DNA from: Nissolia schottii
Lineage: Eukaryota; Streptophyta; Magnoliopsida; Fabales; Fabaceae
DNA length: 64,000 nt
Direction: 5' to 3'
NCBI GenBank assembly: GCA_003254905.1
Contig: QANU01099983.1
Location: 248,001-312,000 of the forward strand
Made by a program: the position numbers and the translations under genes. Of the stretch, positions 22,701 through 32,814 are shown piece by piece. The notes below the pieces were generated by a model that saw nothing but the letters and a program-made list of their open reading frames with translations, was not told where the DNA came from and ran no database searches. Each line of letters begins with the position of its first letter. Position 1 is the stretch's first letter.

Positions 22701-23055
22701 GACAGTAGATGGTGTCATAGATTGTGGAATATTCATTGTATATAATCTATCCTCAAGATCAGTAGTGTCAATCATCTTCAAAGTACTCAAGTCCTGTATG
22801 TCACATTTGTTAAGGGAAAAAGTGAGTGAGCAGTATAGGGTAGCAGTAATTTTTGAGACAGATAAGAGGTTGAAAGTGAATTTGGAAATGTAGAGGACAT
22901 TGATCAAATAGAGATCATTAGAAAAAATGACTTACCGGAAATGTGAGATAAAACCTTACTTCCATCGGGGAGGTGAACTTCAATGGGAGGAAAGTGATGA
23001 TAGTTATGAAACATAGGCATGCACACATGAAACAATGATGAGCCTTTCATTAATT

Positions 23056-24714
23056 AATTCTTTTGCTCCCCTTTCGCGGAAGAGTGTTGAGCCTTAATAA
23101 ATTGCATTATTTATTAGAAAGGAAAAAAAAAACGAAAACCTTTGACCTCAACTGGAAAAATATAAGGCAACAGCACCAGCGTATGTGTTGTCATTTTATT
23201 ATAGTGCACATGTTTTATAGCTTTTTATGTTTATATAAGAAGTAGTATGTGTGTGTGTATATATATATATATTTCTAATAGGTACCTTAAAACATTTCTT
23301 TTATAGCAAAATTCACAGTTATATAACTATTAAAAATTTGCACGCAATTAAGTGCCATAAAATTACATTTTTAACCCATAAAAAGGTAAAATAGTTTAAA
23401 AACAATGTGAAGTTAAAATGGCCAAATCAATTCATATTAGAGTAGAGATAGATGGAAGCGAAAAAAAGAAAAAACAGTTGAAAACTTTTTGTTTTTTGGT
23501 CATGAAAAACCAAAGTTTATTTTGTTTTTGGTCTCTTATGACCCATACAAAGCACTGATAAAAAAAACCCATTGCTTGAAACGTTAATATCAATTGGACT
23601 GACGAAGACCCTAAATCCGTAATCTTAATTGGGCTGCGTAGTTATGACCCAGAAAAAATTTGTCCAAGTATTTTTGTTTGTTCTTTCCCTGATAAAGTCA
23701 TATGATTAATTTTGATAAGTAGGTCATATGATTATTAAGATAAAAGACATTAACAAAGTCGATGTAAGATTTGGAAGAAAAATAAGTCAACTGAGTATGA
23801 ATCTTGTGTTGTGAAAGATTAAGTTTCAATTACCAAAAATGGTTAGTAAAGTTGATAAAATCGAATTCGTATATCAAATAAATATGAGTTCAATGTAGTA
23901 CCAAACCTATTTACTTACACTTTTATTTAAAAAAGAGAAGATTAAGTTTCGTTGAGTTTATGCAAAGAAATACGAAATCAACTTTAATATTGATCCTATG
24001 TGTATTTCAAATGAGCCCAATCATGCAAAAATGTATCTTCTCAACCAAAAACAAAAAGAATTCTTATCATGTGCAAAAATATTGTTACAATAGTCGTTGT
24101 AGTATGTACAGAAAATTCTTTGAAAGTAATTATTCTTGTTAATCAACATGGCACGTTAACAGCTAATAAGGTGAAAATGCTTTATAAAATTCAACATGTC
24201 ATATTAATATTAAAATTAAATTCGGGTGCGGTTGGGCGGGTTGGTATAAAAAAAATATTGAAATTAAATTTCAATAAAATCACAATGAACCTTTTTCATT
24301 AAAGTAATAAATTCTTACTTGATTTATATATTTCCCCCAATAAACCGAACCCCAGCACCTGATGAATAAAATTGATTTTCCTTCATTAATTGCAAAAACA
24401 TGCTCCTTCTTTTCTATTTGGTGCATGCAGAAACATGCTCTGAATTTTCAACTTTAATATTAAATATTATTAAACCAAATAAATAATTTGCCCTATGCTG
24501 CTACAAGCTTGAACCACCTTCCCCCCCTTCCACTTCAGCAACTTCTGCACCGAGAAATCAAAAGTGCCACAAGTTTTCGTGTACCCTTTTGGGGATTCAA
24601 CGATTCGGAGACAAACCCATTAAGCTCTCTGCAATGGATGATCACAAAGTTTCGATTTTTATTTGATTCGGGTGTTTAAGTGTAACTCGAGCGAAGAGGG
24701 TAAAATTGAAAGCA
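23056..24714. other. intergenic region and cyclophilin promoter
   Basis: AT-rich DNA between the truncated copia element and the cyclophilin gene. It contains a (TG)n(TA)n microsatellite at 23247-23272 and small ORFs without features. The last 250 bases are likely promoter and 5' UTR. Confidence 0.5.
23247..23272. repeat. (TG)n(TA)n microsatellite
   Basis: A compound dinucleotide repeat, TG units followed by TA units. Confidence 0.85.
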
Positions 24715-27174
24715 ATGCGTAGCGAGATCTCTTTCCTTGTTCAGCCGCGGTTCCTCCTTCTCTTCCTCGTTCTCTCAATTTTCATCATCTTCGCATTCTC
24801 TGGCTATAAACAGGCATGCCCTTTAACCCTTTTACTATATCTGTATGATATTGCCATTGTGGATCTGATATTGGGGGTAATTGGACCGGGTTTAGTGCAA
24901 GATGTTTGCTTTGAGATTGTTTATGTTTCTATGATTTTGATGGGGATTAGGTTTTGGATTTGATTTCACTGATCTGAATGCCGTATATTTCTTTCTCTGA
25001 TAGGATGCAACATGATGTGAGTTTTTGTGCCTCTAATCTTGGTTACATTGGCTCCAATGGTTCTCTATTAAAGTACCATTTTTTTTTCCATTTGATTGAA
25101 TGATATTGCTATCTGAATAATTTTAAAGTTTGCCAGTGCAGTAGCTTAGTGTGAGCATTAAGTTTGAAACTTCTCTGGTTTGTAGCATTAGAATTGAAAC
25201 TTACTTCTTTTGGTTTGATGGTAACTCTCTGACCTTTATCTAGCTGGCTCATTGGTTAAATTGTATGAGCACCATTCTGAAGATAACTGAAGTTCTTTCC
25301 CCCACTATATTATGTGTGTATTAACCTGTATTAAGAGCACTATCCATAACTCCAAAAGTATATGCACTCCACTCTTCTGTATCATCTGATTGAAAATTGA
25401 TGACTAGATCATTTGTAAGTTTTTTTTTATTCCCACTTATGATTTTCATATTTATTATCTGTAGACATGATTTACGATAGGACATTTGGTCCATGTAGCC
25501 GACTCAACATAGTGGGAAAAGACTTCTCTGTTGTTTTTTGGTTTGCTTATTGCTTCAGTTAATGATAAACTTTTGCCTTTATCTGATGTAGGCTGAGGAG
25601 AATGTAGAAGAGGAGCCTGAAATTACACACAGAGTATTCTTGGATGTTGATATTGATAAACAGCGTTTAGGTAGTCAAGCAATTTCTTAGGAATTTCACT
25701 GATTGCTTTCATTTGAACCAATTTTTCTTACTTAGTATTTTTGTTAGAAAGCGGGTGTAGGAAGATGGGAGTAACAAGTGATGTTCAGCTAGCATTTTAG
25801 AAAAAAAAAACATATTCTATTTTTGTTTGCTATTAACAACCTGCAATGTACAATCATTTATGCAGGTAGGATCGTGATTGGATTGTATGGCCAAGTTGTA
25901 CCAAAAACTGTTGGTAAGTTATTAATCTTCTATTCAAATTATTTAGTCGGCAAAAAGCTCCATTTTGCATGAACCAAGGGTGAGCCTCCTTAGGAGGAAT
26001 TGCCAAATCTTTGAGTCCTCTTCTTTCATGTATTATACAGGGTGTCTAAAGTTGTTTCAGTATATTCAAACTTAAACTTTCCTGATGAAGCTACCTATAT
26101 GTATGCCATTTACATACAGCAATTCTTGCACTACCATTTATATAATGTTGCTATTTTTACTGATTCAAAATTTCTGTCTGCAGAAAATTTTAGAGCTTTG
26201 TGCACAGGTAGTTATAACCTCTTCTTCATTTTATTTATTAGCCCCCATTTTTTTGTCTATGCACTGATGAGGATTGTTACGTATTGTGTAGGGGAGAAAG
26301 GCGAGAGTGCCGGTGGCATAAAACTTCATTACAAAGGAATACCATTTCATCGGATAGTATCTGGTTTTGTGATTCAGGGTGGAGACATTACTCATCATGA
26401 TGGCAAAGGATCTGAATCTATTTATGGTGGCACCTTTCCTGACGAGAACTTCAAAATAAAACACTCTCATGCTGGTTTGTAACATCATGTGTTTGGATGC
26501 CACTGCCAACAGCTCCCTTTACTTTTTTTCTTTCATTTTGTTACAAGTTTTAAACTTGATGTTTTTTTCATTTCTTCAGTGTGAGTAAGTTGTTTACTTG
26601 AAAACTTACTCCATGGTTGCAGGCGTTGTCTCTATGGCAAATTCAGGATCTGATTCCAATGGCTCCCAGTTTTTTATTACCACAGTGAAGGCCAGCTGGT
26701 AAGTTATATCCTGATAGTGCATGCTATGGACAAACTTCTACACCAAAGCTCCATGAAAACCCTTAATCCCCTTCCCCATGGCACTCTAACACACAGACAA
26801 ATGATGTGTTAGATTGAGTCCTCACTGGCTGTGAAGAGTCTTTATAAGGCAGCAACGGCTTTTAATTTTTTGATAGATCTTGGCCACATTGCTTGATAAT
26901 CTTGCACACAGAGAGATACTACTTTTGAATTTGTTCTTTGAAAAAGCCAAATATATGCTTGATGTGTCATCACAACTAGGTATGACATCAATTTACGTGC
27001 TAACTTTCCAGGTTGAACGGAGACCATGTTGTCTTTGGCAAGGTTGTTCAAGGAATGGATATTGTGTTTGCAATTGAAGGGGGAGCTGGAACCTACAATG
27101 GAAAACCCAGAAAGAAGGTAGTGATTGCAGACTCTGGAGAGGTACCTAAAAGCCAGTGGGACGAGGAAAGTTGA
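24715..27174 (+). CDS. CYP21-1: membrane-anchored cyclophilin (peptidyl-prolyl isomerase)
   Basis: Seven exons: 24715-24813, 25592-25670, 25866-25913, 26184-26207, 26292-26474, 26623-26698 and 27012-27174, giving 223 residues. The N-terminus ([20 protein letters not shown]) is a membrane anchor or uncleaved signal; the cyclophilin domain begins near [11 protein letters not shown]. Active-site residues are all present: the Arg in FHRIVSG, SQFFIT, the cyclosporin-contacting Trp in KASWLNG, and His in GDHVVFGK. The C-terminus (KSQWDEES) matches the Arabidopsis CYP21 group in the secretory pathway. Intron 1 seems to use a GC donor (CAG|GCATGC), since this alone keeps the frame into the next exon. 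The role would be proline isomerisation in the endomembrane lumen. The CYP21-1 name rests on sequence and gene order recalled from memory. Confidence 0.92.
24814..25591 (+). other. GC-AG intron 1 of the cyclophilin gene
   Basis: The donor reads AAACAG|GCATGC and the acceptor GATGTAG|GCTGAG; joining them gives [12 protein letters not shown] in frame. No GT donor nearby keeps this frame with the family sequence. GC-AG introns are a minority class in plants. Confidence 0.7.
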
Positions 27175-27337
27175 ACTTCCAATTTTGGATTATACCTTTG
27201 CACACCATAAACCCATGGGATGAGGAAAGTTTGAACTTCTTAGTTTCAGTGACAACAATTTATAGCATGTTTGCATTATACTTTGCACACCTAAATGTGT
27301 TTGGCAAAACCATGGTTGGGTTGTGTCTAAGTATAAA

Positions 27338-27614
27338 GAATTTTTTTCTCTTTTGACACGACTAATCAAAGAAATTATCAAAATACCCTCGTTTTCAAAC
27401 TATTTACATTACTACCACGATTTGCGCTGACGTGGACTCGGCGGCATGCGTGTCACGCCACGTAGGAGTCGCCAAACCTCCAGGCGACTTTGGCTTAGAG
27501 TCGCCAAACCGGCAGGCGACTCCTTTGGAAATAAAAAACAAAAGATGTATTAAAGACGCCAACACGGTTGGCGATTCCTACGTTGAGTCGCCTACCGTAT
27601 TGGCGACTCCTGTG
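27338..27614 (+). repeat. left TIR of Mutator-like element 1, four hairpins
   Basis: After the conserved head (AAAATACCCT, then ACTACCACGATTTGCGCTGA) come four short inverted repeats: 27466-27489 (GTCGCCAAACC / GGCGAC), 27498-27523, 27555-27577 (CGCCAAC / GTTGGCG) and 27585-27608. Each forms its own stem within the arm. The whole arm repeats inverted at 28319-28595. Confidence 0.9.
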
Positions 27615-27888
27615 TAAACCACCTCCACGCCTATACCCTTACCCACATGCGTTCCCTTGCCCTTACCCACCAGCACACGGTTACTCGTACCCACCGCCGT
27701 CCTGCCCTTACACCTCACAGCCGCCTCCTTACACCTCCCATCCATCCTCTTTCACCTCCCAGCCACTCCCGCCCCATTCTTACACACCCCCACCATGCCC
27801 ATACCACCCCCACCCCTTTTTACTTACCCATCCCAGCCTGGCCCGTCTGATACTGACCGTCGACTGCCGCAGAGCTAGTCGTAGGTAG
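27615..27888 (+). pseudogene. Pro/Tyr/His-rich ORF fragment inside Mutator-like element 1
   Basis: One frame reads YPYPHAFPCPYPPAHGYSYP and YTSQPPPYTSHPSSF, ending in CRRASRR and a stop at 27888. The composition is a proline-rich low-complexity tail rather than a domain. It may be the 3' end of a captured or transposon-associated gene, but I cannot name the source. There is no credible start of its own: the ATG at 27568 lies in the TIR. Confidence 0.4.
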
Positions 27889-28318
27889 CCGGTTAGGATA
27901 TGTTTTATTACTTTTTATGTACGAGTTTATGTTTGTTTGAAATTTAAAATTATGATTTGGACACTTTAATGTTATTTTTTTTCATGTCATTTATTATATG
28001 TCTACACGCTTGTGCCCTTTTGATTTCATGATATATGTCCAACGTTCATTTCATAGCGTGACTTAATGATATTAGGTTGATAACATGATTTAGGTTTGAC
28101 AAATTCACATACACCTCTAATTTTTATAGTGTTCATAACCCTAAAACATCAAGTGGACTAATGGTTGTTCGTAAAAATAAACAAGTAATTCGATGGTTGT
28201 TCCTAAAAATAAACACATGACGTTGACACCAGAGGTTGTTCATAATCCCTAAACACTGAGAGTAGGTTATGGTGTGTGGGTTAGTGGTTTAGAGGAGTGA
28301 ATGGGTCAGGATGGCGCG

Positions 28319-28595
28319 CACAGGAGTCGCCAACACGGTAGGCGACTCAACGTAGGAGTCGCCAACCGTGTTGGCGTCTTTAATACATTTTTTGTTTTTT
28401 ATTTCCAAAGGAGTCGCCTGCCGGTTTGGCGACTCCAAGCCAAAGTCGCCTGGAGGTTTGGCGACTCCTACGTGGCGTGACACGCGTGCCGCCGAGTCCA
28501 CGTCAGCGCAAACCGTGGTAGTAATGTAAATAGTTTGAAAACGAGGGTATTTTGGTAATTTCTTTGATTAGTCGTGTCAAAAGAGAAAAAAATCC
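28319..28595 (-). repeat. right TIR of Mutator-like element 1
   Basis: Inverted copy of the left arm with only a handful of substitutions, mostly transitions, such as CACGGTTT for CACGATTT. All four GTCGCC-type hairpins are kept. Confidence 0.9.
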
Positions 28596-28604
28596 AAGTA
28601 TAAA

Positions 28605-30068
28605 TTTAGGTCTCAAACCATGGTAAAGTTGGTTTTTCCTTAAGCCGAATCATGTTTTAAAAAATATAATCCAAACATGATATTATATTTATGGACTTCT
28701 TTTGTAAGATATCTAGGAAATCTCACAAGTCTTGCTTCTTCAATATGACAGTTTTTAGCAATTTGTTTGATATTTATAGTCTGTTTCAATTCTTAAATGT
28801 GTAATATGTTTCTAAAGTCACTGTATTTGTATTTGACACCTTATATTGACGCAAAGTTGTTGGCCGTAGAGAAAGGGAAAGAAATTAAAGAAAATATTTT
28901 GTTTCCATTGATGTGATAGAGACACACATGTTTAATGGTTTAAATAAGATTATTGTATGCAAATATATTTTGCCATCTTATGCGATATTGTATGCAAATA
29001 TATCATTCATCAGTGCCACGTATGCCAGATAAGTTACTTTACTGTTGGAAATATGAAGAAAATAATCAAGCAAAGCATAAACTACATTGGAATATTGGAG
29101 GGGATGAATAATATATTTAACAGATGTGCAAGATATTGTGATGTAAGAAAATAAAATAACAAGAAGAGAGAGAGCTGCATGTTCCTAATCCATTTCTTAA
29201 TAATAGTCGGTTTGGCATTAGGCAGGAATAAACAAAACAAGGCTGAGGCATAAAGTGCATGGCCAGATCAGTCTGGGCTTTCGGTGCATGTGGATTGCAG
29301 CTCAAAGATTTTCAAACACCCTCTGCCACAATAATAATTAAACAATATAGATATATACTTAAGAAAGGATCATGACAAAGGAATAAGAATATCCTCACGA
29401 TGAGCACAATTGTTGTTAACAAAAGGAAGGGGGAAACACACTTAATATTCTTTGCTGAAATGAGAGATGTTTTAAGGCCCAGGAACATTTAATTGCTTCC
29501 AAATTGAAGAAAAGAATAATAAAATGAAATTGTAATTAACTGCCTGAAAAAAATTAAACTTTTGAATGCAACTAATCAAATAGCGTGCTACATCTAACAG
29601 AATTCAACTGTTCCTCCTAGTAAATCTATCCCATGAAAGCTTTTTACCCTATCAAATCAAACTACCTATTAGCTCTTCACAATAATAATAATAATAATAG
29701 GAAAAATTGAACAGAAATTTACGGTCCTGTATAGGTAGAAAATGCTTCGTGTACATACTTAAATATATCTACGTTTTGTCACTCTCTCCCAAAACACAGT
29801 AAGAAGTACCTTACAAGAAGTAGAATTATGATGTGTTGCGAGTGAAAAATATATTTTGCAGTATATGAGAGTTCCAGACACTGTTCAGATTCCTCTTTAG
29901 ATTGGAACAACACAATCACACAGCAGCAGCAACAAAATACATGACAGAAAAAAAGAAGAGTGACAACGATAGACATAGAAAGCAGCAACTTTGTACCTAA
30001 CACTCAGCCGAGTCGTCATCATCTGAATTCTTCACTCCCACCGCCGCCGCCACCATCTTCTTCATCTC
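28605..30068. other. intergenic region and choline-transporter-like promoter
   Basis: AT-rich DNA; a 17-bp word TATTGTATGCAAATATAT occurs twice (28951 and 28986). No gene is supported. The last 100 bases, C-rich with CCGCCGCCGCC, look like a 5' UTR. Confidence 0.5.
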
Positions 30069-32316
30069 ATGGGTAGCAGCGAGGACCCAAACAAACCCAA
30101 TTCCCCATCACACCCTCTCCTTTCCAAATCCCCAATCTCAGAACCCGAATCCCCTGAAGACGAGACCGCCACCAACCAGTTCCTCCACATCTCATTCAAC
30201 CACGGCCCTCGCTCCTTCAAGGACCTCCCTTTCCTCCTCCTCTTCCTCCTCCTCTCCCTCTCCACCTTCTCCTTCGGCCTCTTCTCCCTCCTCCACAAAA
30301 ACCCCAACCCCTCCCCCTCCCACTACTCCTTCAACCCCAACACCACCACCTGCACCCTCACCACCCCCAATTCCAACCGGGCCCGACTCAATTCCACGTT
30401 TTCCTCCCATCTAACCAAAGACCTGACATCGACGCTCGTAATCACCTTCATTCTGAGCCTACCCATCTGCTACGGCCTCCTCCTTTCTCTCAAGCATTAC
30501 ACCAAACACCTTGTCTACGCTTCGATACCGTTCTTCATAATCATCCCAATCTTCTTCAACGTCTACTGGTTCGTCGCCTGCACCGTTAGCCCCCATTGCA
30601 GCGATGCTTTCCCCATGGCATACCGTGTCCTGGTCCTGGTTTTCCTGTTCTTGGTGATTGGGGTGATAGTGTGGATCCTTGTGGTGAATTGGCACCGGGT
30701 TGGGCTCACCGTGAGCATAATCGGCGTGGCGTCCAACGCCCTTTCGTGGAACATGGGCTTGTTCGGGGTTCTGCCCTCTTTGACCGTTGGGCTGTTGCTG
30801 TATTTAGTGCCCATTGTGGTGTTCATGGTGTTTGCCACGTTTAATGGGGAGGTTGTGCCGGAGGGCTTGGATAGTGGCCGCGGCGGTCGTGGCGAAGTGG
30901 GCTGTGTTTGGAAGCAGGATAGTTGGGTGCCGGCGTATTTCGCCCTGGCGATCCTGACAATGCTGTGGTCTGCGGTGGCGATGGTTGAAGCGCAGGTTTA
31001 TGTGATCAGTGGGACTGTTGCTCATTGGTATTTTTCCAAGGATGATGAAGCTCCTATAAGGAGGAGTATTAGAAATTCTTTAAGGTGAACAAGCATGATT
31101 GATTGATTGATATTTAACTTTGAGCATTTTTGTGTGGTGATTTTTGATGTTTTATTTGGATGTGTTACTTGCTTATGATGCTTCATTTTGAGCATGTTAG
31201 GCTGTGATCGTCGCATATTTAGTTATACCTAACACTTTCAATTGTAGAAGCAACTAATCATAGTATGTTTTCATGGCGGAAGCGCCATTATCCAATCCAT
31301 TCGTCCGGTGCAACGTATGCATAATATGTATTGATTCCTTTATGAGATTAGACTGAGTAGTTGTTTTAACCAAAATTGTGCAAAATTCTAATGTTATGCT
31401 GTTTACATTTCAATTTGCACTTTGTATGCTTCTGCTGCCATGCTAAAATGTGAGAATATTTTCTTTGATATCATTGTCATTTTGTCGCTTAGTACTTCTA
31501 TCAACTGTTCAAATTGATTGCTTATGAAATTTAAATTGTTCAAAAGTTAATAGTGGAAGACAGTGGTTACCTGTGATGTGTCTTGTGGCTTCCAATTTTT
31601 TTTGTTATTGGCCTTAGCATACTCCTTGATTGGCATATAGGAAGGAAAATGGAAAGAAATGTTCAGCTGAACTGAATGGTTTGTTTTTAACATTTAGAAA
31701 GGCATTAACTTTGAGAATCTGGTGAACAGAAATGCTTTTGGTCCTTCTGCGGGCACGGTGTGTTTGTCGGGATTGCTTATCTGTGTTGTGCGAATGGTGC
31801 GTGCTGCAGTTGATAGTGCAAGGCAAGAGGATGCTCCGGGGTTAGTGAACCTAGTATTGCGGTGCTGTGTAAATGCCTTACTGACTACGGTTGATTTTCT
31901 TAATAAGTTTACCATAAACTTTGCTGCCATAACTGGCGAAGCTTACTGCACATCTGCAAGGATGACATATGAACTTCTAAGACGTAATCTTCTATCCGCT
32001 GTTTTTGTGGAGACAATCTCATCTCGCCTCCTGGCTGGAATTATCTTTGTCCTCTCAGCGATATACACAATTGCGGTACATACGTTCTGTTAATATTTAC
32101 CTTTTTAATGCTTCGCATTAGAGATTTGCTACTGAGTGTATGTTCTTAGTGTAGGCATATATTTCAACAAGTTCTCTTGAAGCATGAGATATTTGTATAG
32201 CTCTCTAATGGTTGTAACCTATTGATGGTTACTATTGACCAACAACTTCCAACATATGGTTCCATTAAATTTTGTGCATGTTCACTCTACAGTCATAAAT
32301 GATGGTCAATGTGTTT

Positions 32317-32351
<35 letters not shown>

Positions 32352-32814
32352 ATCAGTTTAGTATATGTTTTGAGATGAGGTGGAGGTTGTCCATTGTAGG
32401 AGGGTTTAACTTGGTGAAATTCATGTAATAATCCCTTTTAAATGAAATGAATCTTTTTGGAGTCTCCAACTATTACTAGTTTTGTTTTTCTGTCTTACAT
32501 TTGGTTTCTTCCATTTACATTTGTCCTAAACTCATTTATTTTTGTATATGCAGGTCTGTGCTATCTTAAAAACTGCGACGAATCTTGGGGATGATTCATA
32601 TTTAGTAGCTGCGCTGGCTTGGTTGCTGATGCTATTAGTGCTGGGTTACTTTGTGCATGTGCTTGACATCGTTATTGACTCTATTTATGTCTGCTACGCG
32701 ATAGACCGAGACAGAGGCGAGGTTTGTAAACAAGATGTCCATGAGGTTTATGTTCACCTACCCATTAGCAGAAGTATGAGACAGAATATTCCTACGAGAA
32801 CTCTAGGCGTGTAA
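30069..32814 (+). CDS. choline-transporter-like (CTL/PNS1) membrane protein
   Basis: Three exons: 30069-31084, 31730-32075 and 32554-32814, giving 540 residues. A polar N-terminus of about 55 residues leads into the first membrane span (PFLLLFLLLSLSTFSFGLFS). About ten hydrophobic segments follow, with a lumenal loop carrying N-T-S and N-T-T sites. Exon 2 has the family block FGPSAGTVCLSGLLICVVRM, and exon 3 the closing signature around DIVIDSIYVCYAIDRDRGE. Length and order fit the choline-transporter-like family (SLC44 in animals, PNS1 in yeast). Members are polytopic membrane proteins; some relatives affect choline transport, but the plant substrate is often unproven. The reading frame is intact. 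Exon 1 is low in introns and GC-rich. Confidence 0.9.
32320..32349 (+). repeat. (CT)n microsatellite in intron 2
   Basis: A perfect CT run of about 15 units inside the second intron of the choline-transporter-like gene. Confidence 0.9.

Larger units (their letters stand above)
19436..23055 (-). mobile_element. Ty1/copia LTR retrotransposon, 5'-truncated and frameshifted
   Basis: Minus-strand polyprotein fragments run from high to low coordinates. They begin with a gag/protease-border stretch (HLPDGSKVLSHISG, near 22930-23050), then an integrase zinc-binding part (MRLGHPSFNMLYLLEKEF, 22358-22621), the integrase C-terminal region (21450-22046) and reverse transcriptase (GAWILTDLPPGNRAIGCKWV, LDVNTTFLHGDLHEKMYMQI, SLYGLKQASRQW, and an intact YVDD near 20715). 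RNase H follows (SRSSSEAEYRAM, then FHERTKNIDMDCHSIRDK, 19722-20324). Frames are broken at least six times, so no polyprotein can be made. Gag and the 5' LTR are absent; one LTR remains at the 3' end. Confidence 0.9.
27329..28604. mobile_element. Mutator-like element 1 with perfect 9-bp target duplication
   Basis: AAGTATAAA stands at both borders (27329-27337 and 28596-28604), the 9-bp duplication typical of Mutator-like elements. The element itself spans 27338-28595 (1258 bp). It starts GAATTTTTTTCTCTTTTGAC and ends, read inward from the right, GGATTTTTTTCTCTTTTGAC. The terminal inverted repeats are about 277 bp and nearly identical, so the insertion looks young. The interior (27615-28318) has no transposase; it holds a Pro/Tyr/His-rich ORF fragment and AT-rich DNA. 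It sits about 160 bp downstream of the cyclophilin stop codon, so it may overlap that gene's 3' UTR or terminator. Confidence 0.92.

Noticed and set aside
29141..29310. Possible microRNA precursor or tRNA-like sequence
   Set aside because: No good stem with a plausible mature arm could be drawn by eye, and no known family motif is present.
30062..31025. Minus-strand ORFs opposite the choline-transporter-like gene
   Set aside because: Low-complexity Arg/Glu/Gly-rich translations of the complement of a real coding exon.
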